Shown here: piece after piece, positions 7,782 to 15,178 of the stretch
Layout: every line of letters starts with the position of its first letter
Numbering within the stretch: position 1 is the first letter of the stretch
Assembly: GCA_030681615.1 (NCBI GenBank)
Contig: JAUXSA010000122.1
Location: forward strand, 1 to 49,231
Length of the DNA: 49,231 nt
Reading direction: 5' to 3'
From: Bacteroidota bacterium
GTDB taxonomy: Bacteria; Bacteroidota; Bacteroidia; B-17B0; Aurantibacillaceae
The notes under the pieces: model-generated
The model's database searches: none
What the model was told of the DNA's origin: nothing
Seen by the model: the letters and a program-made list of their open reading frames with translations, nothing else
Made by a program: the position numbers and the translations under genes

Positions 7782-8324
7782 TTAAGCTGTGCCTGTTTTT
7801 CTTACACCAGTTGTTTTTTTAACACCAACGCTTGTCTTCGCTTTATTTGAGTCTTTTGAAACACCTTTTTTAATGGCTTTTGCTTTATCTTCAGCTTTAA
7901 TAGCTACTGATTTTTCTTCGCCTTCTTTCTCTTCACCTTTTTCTTTTAAGTTGCCTGTTGTTTGAAGGGTGTTATACCAACTAAATAATTTTTTCATGTT
8001 ACTCACGTAAACACGGTCTTTATCATAGTCAGGCAAAACTTCACCAAAATATTTTTCTACTGCTTTATCATCAGCTTTGTTATCAATAGCAATACCACCT
8101 TTTTCTTTTTCAAAAATAGCTGTCATTATCTCTTCAATAGGCTTATCATCGCCTGTAGTAAACATGCTAATATCCGATAAAGTTGAAACTTTAGTGGATG
8201 CGTAAACATTTACCCTTTTTTTATCCGCTAAGCCTTCTACAATAATACCATTCTTGCTTTGCGCAACAATTTTAAACAAACCCGGCTGTCCGGTAATGGA
8301 AATAATTCCTGTTAGATCGATCAT
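7782..8324 (-). CDS. DUF5606 family protein with a basic, H1-like tail
   Basis: 180 residues. Residues 1-120 (LTGIISITGQPGLFKIVAQSKNGIIVEGLADKKRVNVY...SDISMFT...VEKYFGEVLPDYDKDRVYVSNMKKLFSWYNTL) match the conserved DUF5606 domain found across Bacteroidota, whose function is not established. Residues 125-180 are low-complexity, rich in Lys, Ala, Glu and Thr (KAEDKAKAIKKGVSKDSNKAKTSVGVKKTT), resembling histone-H1-like tails; nucleic-acid binding is only a guess. No signal peptide, so cytoplasmic. A TATATTTG box (8356-8349) lies 25 bases upstream. Divergent from the M24 aminopeptidase across a 302-base gap that also holds the inverted motif pair. Confidence 0.85.
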   Translation of the reverse strand: MIDLTGIISITGQPGLFKIVAQSKNGIIVEGLADKKRVNVYASTKVSTLSDISMFTTGDDKPIEEIMTAIFEKEKGGIAIDNKADDKAVEKYFGEVLPDYDKDRVYVSNMKKLFSWYNTLQTTGNLKEKGEEKEGEEKSVAIKAEDKAKAIKKGVSKDSNKAKTSVGVKKTTGVRKTGTA

Positions 8325-8348
8325 ACTCTTTTAATTTTATTCTATTAG

Positions 8349-8356
8349 CAAATATA
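8349..8356 (-). promoter_or_regulatory. -7 box (TATATTTG) of the DUF5606 promoter
   Basis: TATATTTG on the minus strand matches the Bacteroidota -7 consensus TAnnTTTG exactly and lies 25 bases before the ATG. No TTTG box is present at the expected 18-20 base spacing upstream, so the promoter is only half matched. Confidence 0.45.
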
Positions 8357-8540
8357 GGTTTTTTATTGAAAATAATGCCCTTTTTATGCAAAAAATGGCT
8401 GTATTATATCAAATAATTAAAGGTTTTGACGGCCTGATAATGTAAGTTTCAAAGCATTTAACCTGAGCGTTAAACTAATACGATTAATTTTTGTTTTTAA
8501 ACCTTTATTGATACTTTAGTGTTCGCTAAAACGCAAAATT

Positions 8541-8597
8541 ATGAAATAGCCATGTTTGCCGAAACACAAACACTAATTAATAAACTGGCTATACCAT
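8541..8597 (+). promoter_or_regulatory. Two-block inverted motif upstream of the M24 aminopeptidase
   Basis: Block 1, ATGAAATAGCCATGTT (8541-8556), lies 86 bases upstream of the start codon. Block 2, TGGCTATACCAT (8586-8597), begins 41 bases upstream. Reverse-complemented, block 1 reads AACATGGCTATTTCAT and matches block 2, so these are two inverted copies of one motif. The same pair with the same 45-base offset sits upstream of the thiolase gene (31622-31679). No ordinary TAnnTTTG promoter is visible here. The rest of the 302-base gap 8325-8626 shows only the DUF5606 promoter box. Confidence 0.6.
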
Positions 8598-8626
8598 ATG
8601 ACAACTAAAAACAACAATTAAGACAT

Positions 8627-9916
8627 ATGAAATACCAGGCCATTGACAGTACTTTGTTTATTGAGAACAGAAATAAATTCAAGAATAATTTAAAGCCAAA
8701 CTCCCTTGCAATATTTGTAAGTAACGATATAATGCCAACTAACGCCGATGGCCACATGGGCTTTAGACAAAACAGCGATCTGTTCTATTTAAGCGGTATC
8801 GATCAGGAAGAAACTATCCTGGTTATTTTTCCGGATGTGAAAGATGGTAAACACAAAGAAATTTTATTTGTAAAAGAAACAAGTGAGTTAATTGCCATTT
8901 GGGAAGGTGCAAAATTAAATAAATTGCAGGCAACTGCCGTAAGTGGTATTGAACATATTTATTGGGTACATGATTTTTATAAAGTAATGCAGCCGTTTTT
9001 CTTTCAGGCCGAACATATTTATTTAAACTCTAACGAACATGCCAGGAATAGCAATTTGACCGAAACGGCAGAAGTACGTTTCAATAAAATAATTCAGTCA
9101 AAATTTCCTTTACATAAATTTGAACGCAGCGCGCCTGTGATGCATAAAATACGCGCACTTAAAAGCACACAGGAAATTGACCTGATACAACAAGCTTGCG
9201 ATATTACTGAAAAAGGTTTTCGCCGTTTATTATCTTTTATAAAACCCGGCGTTTGGGAACATGAAATTGAAGCAGAATTAATTCACGAATTTATACGTAA
9301 CCGTTCACAAGGCTTTGCTTACGGACCAATTGTTGCAAGTGGAAAAAATGCTTGCGTATTACATTATGTTGAGAACAACCAGCAATGCAAAGATGGTGAT
9401 GTTATTTTATTGGACGTTGCAGCAGAGTATGCAAATTACGCGAGTGATCTTACGCGTTGTTTACCGGTTAATGGAAAATTTACAAAACGCCAGAAAGAAG
9501 TTTACAATGCAGTATTGCGTGTACATAAAGCAGCTGCAAAAATGTTATTACCCGGTCAGACCTTTGATAAATACAACAAAGCAGTTGGCGACTTAATGAC
9601 CGAAGAATTATTACAATTAGGTTTAATAAAAACGGATGACGTAAAAAAACAAAATCCTGCGTGGCCTGCTTACAAAAAATATTTTATGCATGGCACTTCA
9701 CACTTTTTAGGATTAGATGTGCATGATGTTGGATTTTTTACAGAGCCTATGCAAGCCGGTATGGTGTTTACGGTAGAGCCAGGCATTTATATTCCTGAAG
9801 AAGGTTTGGGTATCCGAATCGAAAATAATTTACTGGTAACTACAACCGGGCAATTAGACCTTATGAAGAACATACCTATTGAAACAGATGAGATAGAGGC
9901 CTTGATGAATAAATAG
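8627..9916 (+). CDS. pepP: M24B aminopeptidase P family (Xaa-Pro aminopeptidase)
   Basis: 429 residues. It removes the N-terminal residue from peptides with proline in position two. The N-terminal aminopeptidase-P domain (about 1-140; MGFRQNSDLFYLSGIDQEETILVIFP) precedes the pita-bread catalytic domain. The metal ligands are in place: Asp263 (LLDVAAEY), Asp274 (YASDLTR), His359 (MHGTSHFLGLDVHD), then Glu in VFTVEPGIYIP and Glu in GIRIENNLLV. This is the usual DDHEE set for two Mn or Zn ions. No signal peptide, so cytoplasmic. PorP/SprF follows after 46 bases on the same strand. Its upstream region carries the paired inverted motif shared with the thiolase gene. Confidence 0.94.
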   Translation: MKYQAIDSTLFIENRNKFKNNLKPNSLAIFVSNDIMPTNADGHMGFRQNSDLFYLSGIDQEETILVIFPDVKDGKHKEILFVKETSELIAIWEGAKLNKLQATAVSGIEHIYWVHDFYKVMQPFFFQAEHIYLNSNEHARNSNLTETAEVRFNKIIQSKFPLHKFERSAPVMHKIRALKSTQEIDLIQQACDITEKGFRRLLSFIKPGVWEHEIEAELIHEFIRNRSQGFAYGPIVASGKNACVLHYVENNQQCKDGDVILLDVAAEYANYASDLTRCLPVNGKFTKRQKEVYNAVLRVHKAAAKMLLPGQTFDKYNKAVGDLMTEELLQLGLIKTDDVKKQNPAWPAYKKYFMHGTSHFLGLDVHDVGFFTEPMQAGMVFTVEPGIYIPEEGLGIRIENNLLVTTTGQLDLMKNIPIETDEIEALMNK

Positions 9917-9962
9917 GAATTGTTGCCTTTTTTTACTACATTTAATTATCAAAAAAGATCAA

Positions 9963-10901
9963 ATGAGTAAAAAGATCTGTTTCTTATACTTTGCTTTTTT
10001 AATTTTTACGAAGGGTTTTTCGCAAGACCCCATGTTCTCAAATACACAGCAATCACTTGTTTATTTAAACCCTTCTTTTACCGGAAGTAATGGTCTTATA
10101 AGAAACCAATTTGTTTATAGAAATCAGTGGCCAAATCTTACAGGAAGTTATGTAACATTTTATAATGGAACAGAAGTTTACCTAAAACGTTTGAAAGGAG
10201 CTCTGGCTTTTACCTACTTACATGACGACCAGGCGCGAGGTATACTGAAAAGCAATGTATTTTCATGTATATATGCTCAGCATTTTTCTTCTAAGGATAA
10301 TAAGTTAAAGATCATTCCCTCAATAAAAGCGTCTTATTTTAATAAAAAATTAGATCGGACACAGTTGAGTTTTGGTGAACAGATCGACCCAAGAAGAGGT
10401 TTTGTTTGGAGTACCCAAGAAGCTGTTCCATCTCAAACAAAAAGAAATTTTGATGTTAGTTCAGGCTTATTGATCAATTATAACCATTTTTATTTTGGCG
10501 CGTCTGTATTTCACATTAATCAACCGGATGAAGGTTTGTTAGGCACCAGTATATTACCGGCGAGGTTTTCATTTCACAGTTCTTATAATTTACACGTATC
10601 CGAAAAAACACTTTTCCATTTTTTTGGAAGATACGAAATGCAACAAAAATTTTATTTCTATCAATTTAGCGCTACTGCATTATTGTTTAAACATTTGATA
10701 TTTGGATTAGGTATTATAAATAACACAACTCCAACAGCAAATCTCGGCTTTAGGCACAATTATTTTACAGTACAGGTAAATTACGGTGTAACATCTTCGT
10801 TATTGTCAACTTATCGCGCAGAAACGTGGGAACTAACAGCAAGCTTTAATCTTCGCAATAAAGAACAACGAAAAACACTTACAGATTTTGAAAAGTGGTA
10901 A
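9963..10901 (+). CDS. PorP/SprF family type IX secretion-associated outer membrane protein
   Basis: 312 residues. Signal peptide MSKKICFLYFAFLIFTKGFSQ, then DPMFSNTQQSLVYLNPSFTGSNGLIRNQFVYRNQWPNL, the diagnostic start of PorP/SprF proteins. Alternating amphipathic strands follow to the end, consistent with a small beta-barrel. Family members support T9SS export or gliding adhesins, often paired with a specific cargo gene. Here no adjacent SprB-like cargo is present; the neighbours are a peptidase and an ion channel, so it is a solitary copy. It ends at a bidirectional terminator. Whether it is the core PorP or a cargo-specific paralogue cannot be decided. Confidence 0.9.
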   Translation: MSKKICFLYFAFLIFTKGFSQDPMFSNTQQSLVYLNPSFTGSNGLIRNQFVYRNQWPNLTGSYVTFYNGTEVYLKRLKGALAFTYLHDDQARGILKSNVFSCIYAQHFSSKDNKLKIIPSIKASYFNKKLDRTQLSFGEQIDPRRGFVWSTQEAVPSQTKRNFDVSSGLLINYNHFYFGASVFHINQPDEGLLGTSILPARFSFHSSYNLHVSEKTLFHFFGRYEMQQKFYFYQFSATALLFKHLIFGLGIINNTTPTANLGFRHNYFTVQVNYGVTSSLLSTYRAETWELTASFNLRNKEQRKTLTDFEKW

Positions 10902-10908
10902 AATTAAA

Positions 10909-10936
10909 AAAGCCCCATAAATCTTATGCGGCCTTT
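10909..10936. terminator. Bidirectional terminator between PorP/SprF and the CASTOR/POLLUX gene
   Basis: Hairpin AAAGCCCCATAA-atc-TTATGCGGCCTTT with one C-C mismatch in the stem, A-rich on the left and T-rich on the right. It sits in the 53-base gap between two convergent genes and would serve both. Confidence 0.7.
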
Positions 10937-10954
10937 ATTTAATAGAATAGTTTT

Positions 10955-12859
10955 TTAATCTTCTGCCAAAACAATTATAAAATCATTTTCGCTGAAAGTT
11001 ATTTTTTTGGCCTTATCAGGATTAATGTTCACACCAAAGTGTTGATCAGAGTCTGTATTTAAAGACGAGATCCTGTAACCAATTGCAGATTCGTTTAACT
11101 GCGCTGCACTTTCAATTACTGTATAAAAATTTACCGGCTGTCCTGGCTTTACATATTTGCTCACAGGTTTTAAATACACCTCAGAGCCTTCTGCCTGGAA
11201 CAATACATCGTACACTTTTTTAAGATCCTGGTTCTCGCTTAACTGGCTTAACATTAAACTTATCAAATTATCGCTCACAATAAAATCGTCTGCTTTAGCA
11301 ACAACCCCAAGATCTCTATTACGTATGTCTAACATTTCAGACACAATGCTAAAATCTTTTCCGGCTTTTTCGCTTAAATTACGTAAGTGTAATAAACAGA
11401 TCAGTGTTTTCGCATCACTTTCCTGCGTATCAATATCGGTATAACTTAATAAAATAATATGGTCAAAGATCTCCGGTTTTAAACTAACCAAAGTTGCTTT
11501 GTCATTTATATTTCCTTTTTGAAGTTTTATTTTTTGTTTGTCTAATCTCTTTTGCAACTCTGCAATTTCTTCTTCTATATCTACACCATCTTCTACAATT
11601 AAAACTTCAGAACCTTTTGCAACATAGTTATCCAACTCCTCAATGATACGGATGCCTCTTGCATTCCAACCTAAGATCAACGTTTTTTCTACGCTCGCCG
11701 CTTTTAGTTCGCTTCTGCTAAATAATTTCTCATCAATATCAAAACTGGTCTTGCCACTTAAAACAACGGTGTCATCGTCTTCAGATATCGCAATAACTTT
11801 ATCGCCTTTATTAATTACTGTATCCATTGGCGGATTAATTAAAGCCGAACCACCTTTAGTAAATAAACCAATAACTGAAGATCGTTCATAAGCTAATAAT
11901 GAGTCTTTATATTTTTTACCTACTAACTTTGGTTCTTCCTGAAAATAAATTTCATCACCTTCAAATTGCAACAACTCGCTGTACACAATACTTAAACCAG
12001 ATTGGCGACAAGTTTGCGCGGTGATGCGTGAAATAAGATCGGACGACATTACAAAAACAGTTTCATCGTTACCAACTAATTCTGCAGCTTCCATGTTTTT
12101 TGGGTCTTTAATTTCTGCAACAATAGAGTAAGGGCTTTCTTTCCTGTTCTTGCCATTGGTTAATGCTAATACAGATTTAATTACATAGGTATCGGCGTTA
12201 TCTTCGGTACCTGCTAAAACAATAATAGAACGCGCCTCGTTTGGATTTACTAAAGCAATGTTGGTTGACTCTAACGGACTGCCACTTCTAACAATTAATT
12301 TGGTGTTCTTAAAATTTTCTATCTTTCCACGGATCTCATCTTCCATTTCGCTTTTATCGCGATCGGCTAAAATTACGACGCTTGGTTTTTTTTGATTTTC
12401 GTTGGCTTCAATAATTTCTGAGATAATAGAATAAACTTTTTCAGACCAACCCAAAATCAACGTGTGATTACTTTCCAAAACTCGCGAGCGCCCTTTTTTT
12501 AATTCATCTAATTTTTCATCAATACCTGATGAAATAGTACCAATTAAAATAGAGATCAAAAATATACCTCCTAAAGTTGCAATAAAACGAACGGCACGAA
12601 AGGCCCAGCCTTCATCACCACCCATTGTTCCCGAATCTAAGGTGGCCATTAAACTCTGCCAGGCCCCTTCAATAAATCCCAAATTTTCTGCTTCGGGCTC
12701 AGGCGAACTTTTTATACCAAATACTAAAATTAATAAGCCTAAAATTAATACCATAAATAAAGAAAATATGGCTAGCCATTTTATAACACCACTTGGGCCG
12801 GCAGACATTGTATTTTCAAAATAGTACCGCGCTTTTTCTTTAAACGTTGGCTGACTCAT
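10955..12859 (-). CDS. CASTOR/POLLUX (DMI1)-like ion channel with RCK/NAD-binding domains
   Basis: 634 residues. Two membrane helices at about residues 24-50 and 88-112 flank a pore-like loop with SLMATLDSGTMGGDEGW, the position of the filter in CASTOR/POLLUX channels. Two tandem Rossmann-type regulatory domains follow, each beginning with a sheet and TLILGW (HTLILGWSEKVYSIISEI near 131; KTLILGWNARGIRIIEEL near 390). This matches the CASTOR/POLLUX NAD-binding family, known in plants as ion channels for symbiotic calcium spiking and widespread but little studied in bacteria. Ion selectivity and ligand are unknown; potassium and calcium gating by the second domain are the obvious options. Monocistronic, followed by a shared terminator. 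Confidence 0.88.
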   Translation of the reverse strand: MSQPTFKEKARYYFENTMSAGPSGVIKWLAIFSLFMVLILGLLILVFGIKSSPEPEAENLGFIEGAWQSLMATLDSGTMGGDEGWAFRAVRFIATLGGIFLISILIGTISSGIDEKLDELKKGRSRVLESNHTLILGWSEKVYSIISEIIEANENQKKPSVVILADRDKSEMEDEIRGKIENFKNTKLIVRSGSPLESTNIALVNPNEARSIIVLAGTEDNADTYVIKSVLALTNGKNRKESPYSIVAEIKDPKNMEAAELVGNDETVFVMSSDLISRITAQTCRQSGLSIVYSELLQFEGDEIYFQEEPKLVGKKYKDSLLAYERSSVIGLFTKGGSALINPPMDTVINKGDKVIAISEDDDTVVLSGKTSFDIDEKLFSRSELKAASVEKTLILGWNARGIRIIEELDNYVAKGSEVLIVEDGVDIEEEIAELQKRLDKQKIKLQKGNINDKATLVSLKPEIFDHIILLSYTDIDTQESDAKTLICLLHLRNLSEKAGKDFSIVSEMLDIRNRDLGVVAKADDFIVSDNLISLMLSQLSENQDLKKVYDVLFQAEGSEVYLKPVSKYVKPGQPVNFYTVIESAAQLNESAIGYRISSLNTDSDQHFGVNINPDKAKKITFSENDFIIVLAED

Positions 12860-12922
12860 AATATTTATTTTTTAATGTTGGGGTAATAAGGACTTATTTT
12901 CTGTATTAAAACTAAACAACTT

Positions 12923-15064
12923 TTACAAATTATCAATAAAATAATTGCAAATTTTTTCCATTAAATGCGCCCTGTCTTTTCCAAGAACATTGTGCTCATG
13001 ACCAGGGTAAACGTAATAATCCAACTGCACGCCTTTTTCAACAGCTTTCTTTTGGTACATAATACTATGCTGCCAAACCACCACCGGATCCTGTGCGCCG
13101 TGTATCATTAATAATTTCCCTTTTAAATTAGCTACATGGTTAAGTAAATTATTTTTATCATAACCTTCTTTATTTTCCTGTGGCGAATCGTTGTAACGCT
13201 CGCCATACATGATCTCATAATAACTCCAATCAATTACCGGCCCACCGGCTGCACCAACTTTAAATACACCTGGATAACGCGTCATTAATGATGCGGTCAT
13301 AAAACCACCATAACTCCAACCATGCACGCCAAGACGTGTAGCATCAACATAAGGCAACGACTTTAAATAATTCACGCCGCTTATCTGGTCTTCCATTTCC
13401 TTTGTTCCAACTTGCCTGTGTATAGCTTGCTCAAAGGCTTTTCCGCGATAGTTAGTTCCTCTTCCATCTAAAGTAAAAACTATAAATCCTTTTTGCGCCA
13501 TGTATTGATACCATAATTCGCCTCCGGCCATCCAGGTATTAGTAACCATTTGTGAGTGCGGCCCATTATATAAATAAACTAACACCGGGTATTTTTTTGT
13601 GCTGTCAAAATTTACAGGTTTAAACATGCGGCAATGCAGTTCTGTTCCTTCTACATTTTTTATAGTAAATAAATTCCACTTACCAAGTTTATAATTCTTA
13701 ATAGGATTTTCTGCTTTATAAAAAGTAGTTGACTTTCCTGTTGAAGTATTTATGATCCTATATTCGCGCGGCGTGAAGCAGGAAGTAAAGCCATCAATAA
13801 CATAATCTCCTTTTTTACTTAATACTGCAGAGTGGTAACCGTTATCCTGTGTTAGTTTTTTCATTTTGCCACTTTTTAAATTAACCGAATAAAAATCCTG
13901 GTTAATAGGGCTTTGTTCTGCCGCGTGAAAGAAAAGGTTTTCGCCTTTATCATCAAAGCCTGCATCATCCTTTACTTCCCAGTTGCCTTTGGTAAGTTGT
14001 TTTATCAAAGATCCATCAATATTGTATAAATAAAAATGATTAAAACCATCCCTCCGGCTTTGCCAGATAAATTGTTTTGGATTATTTTTTACAAACAACA
14101 TGGGGTTTAATGGCTCTGCATATTTTTCATCTTTTTCTTCGAACAAGGTTCTTTTAAAGTCGCCCGTTGCAGCATCATACTCATTTAATTTAAAATGATT
14201 TTGCTCGCGGTTTAAAATAGCCATGTAAATAAATTTTTCATCCGGACTCCATGCAATATTAGTGAGGTATTGATCTTTTGGCCCTTCTGTTTTTATTTTA
14301 ACGCTGGCATTACTTTTTAAACTATAAACTAACACAGTTACATAATGACTTTTGCCTCCTGCCATTGGATACTTTATATTTTTATTTTGTGCAGGATTAG
14401 TGTTCCAGTCAATAATGGGATAATCTTTTACATCGCTTTGATCCATGCGATAATAGGCTAAAGCATTACCATTAGGGCTCCAGAAAATTCCTTTATTAAT
14501 TCCAAACTCATCGCGGTGAACACTTTTAGCGTTTACAATTTCGTAAGAACCATCGGTTGTAACCTGGTTTACTTTACCGTTGTTTGAAACAAATAAATTA
14601 TTAGCACTCACATACGCAAACACTTCGCCCTCTTTAAAATTATCAAGGTTCTCTAATGTAAAGTCGCTTTGTTTTCTTTCTGACTTAACAACCGTTTTTT
14701 TATCTGCAGAATAAAGCCATTCACCTTTTTTGTTAGAGAAATAAAATTGATTTTCGTTTTGCCACAATACGCCTTCAAATGCAGCAATAGTATCTATAGA
14801 TGCGGCAACCAATGTTTTGTTGAACCCCACCGTAGAAATAGTTGAAACGGTTTTTCCGCTCTCTGCATCAATGATGATGATCTCATTTTTTTCGATGTAG
14901 GATACTTTTTTTGAACCTGGAATAAAACCAAGTGCCTGCAAACGTTTGGGCGCCAGCGTTGTGCGGCCTTTCCAAACAGCATCTTGTATTGTAAGCAATT
15001 GTTCTTGCGAAAAAACGAAATAGGAAATAATAATTAAGAGAAAGCTGAGGCTGTTTTTTTTCAT
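12923..15064 (-). CDS. Exported S9 family prolyl peptidase (dipeptidyl peptidase IV type)
   Basis: 713 residues from ATG 15064; MKKNSLSFLLIIISYFVFSQ is a signal peptide. An upstream in-frame TTG at 15079 would add MTKHP and spoil nothing, but the ATG gives a standard signal. Residues about 90-440 form the DPP-IV beta-propeller, with YYRMDQSDVKDYPIIDWN and NREQNHFKLNEYDAATG. The alpha/beta hydrolase domain holds Ser584 (HGWSYGGFMT), Asp659 (HGAQDPVVVW) and the His of YPGHEHNV near 690, the full catalytic triad. It should cleave dipeptides after proline or alanine in the periplasm, feeding peptide use. A possible promoter (15090-15119) lies upstream. Confidence 0.93.
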   Translation of the reverse strand: MKKNSLSFLLIIISYFVFSQEQLLTIQDAVWKGRTTLAPKRLQALGFIPGSKKVSYIEKNEIIIIDAESGKTVSTISTVGFNKTLVAASIDTIAAFEGVLWQNENQFYFSNKKGEWLYSADKKTVVKSERKQSDFTLENLDNFKEGEVFAYVSANNLFVSNNGKVNQVTTDGSYEIVNAKSVHRDEFGINKGIFWSPNGNALAYYRMDQSDVKDYPIIDWNTNPAQNKNIKYPMAGGKSHYVTVLVYSLKSNASVKIKTEGPKDQYLTNIAWSPDEKFIYMAILNREQNHFKLNEYDAATGDFKRTLFEEKDEKYAEPLNPMLFVKNNPKQFIWQSRRDGFNHFYLYNIDGSLIKQLTKGNWEVKDDAGFDDKGENLFFHAAEQSPINQDFYSVNLKSGKMKKLTQDNGYHSAVLSKKGDYVIDGFTSCFTPREYRIINTSTGKSTTFYKAENPIKNYKLGKWNLFTIKNVEGTELHCRMFKPVNFDSTKKYPVLVYLYNGPHSQMVTNTWMAGGELWYQYMAQKGFIVFTLDGRGTNYRGKAFEQAIHRQVGTKEMEDQISGVNYLKSLPYVDATRLGVHGWSYGGFMTASLMTRYPGVFKVGAAGGPVIDWSYYEIMYGERYNDSPQENKEGYDKNNLLNHVANLKGKLLMIHGAQDPVVVWQHSIMYQKKAVEKGVQLDYYVYPGHEHNVLGKDRAHLMEKICNYFIDNL

Positions 15065-15089
15065 AGGATGTTTTGTCAATTTAGAGCAT

Positions 15090-15119
15090 TAAATATAAGC
15101 ATAAAATAGTAATAGCAAG
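15090..15119 (-). promoter_or_regulatory. Possible promoter of the S9 peptidase gene
   Basis: On the minus strand: CTTG (15119-15116), 18 bases, then TATATTTA (15097-15090). It keeps the TTG core and seven of eight... more precisely, five of the six fixed bases of TAnnTTTG. Distance to ATG 15064 is 25 bases. Confidence 0.4.
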
Positions 15120-15153
15120 TGTTTTGTTATGTCATTAAAGGACATAAAAAAAA

Positions 15154-15172
15154 ACCCGCTTTAACAGCGGGT
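15154..15172 (-). terminator. Intrinsic terminator after the T9SS cargo gene
   Basis: Perfect hairpin ACCCGCT-ttaac-AGCGGGT. On the minus strand it is followed by nine T residues, starting 7 bases past the stop at 15179. It separates the cargo gene from the S9 peptidase gene downstream on the same strand. Confidence 0.92.
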
Positions 15173-15178
15173 CTTAAT

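Noticed and set aside
8586-8597. Reading the TGGC block as a sigma-54 promoter
   Set aside because: The matching TTGC element is missing at the required spacing at both loci.
15065-15079. TTG start at 15079 for the S9 peptidase
   Set aside because: ATG 15064 begins a standard signal peptide.
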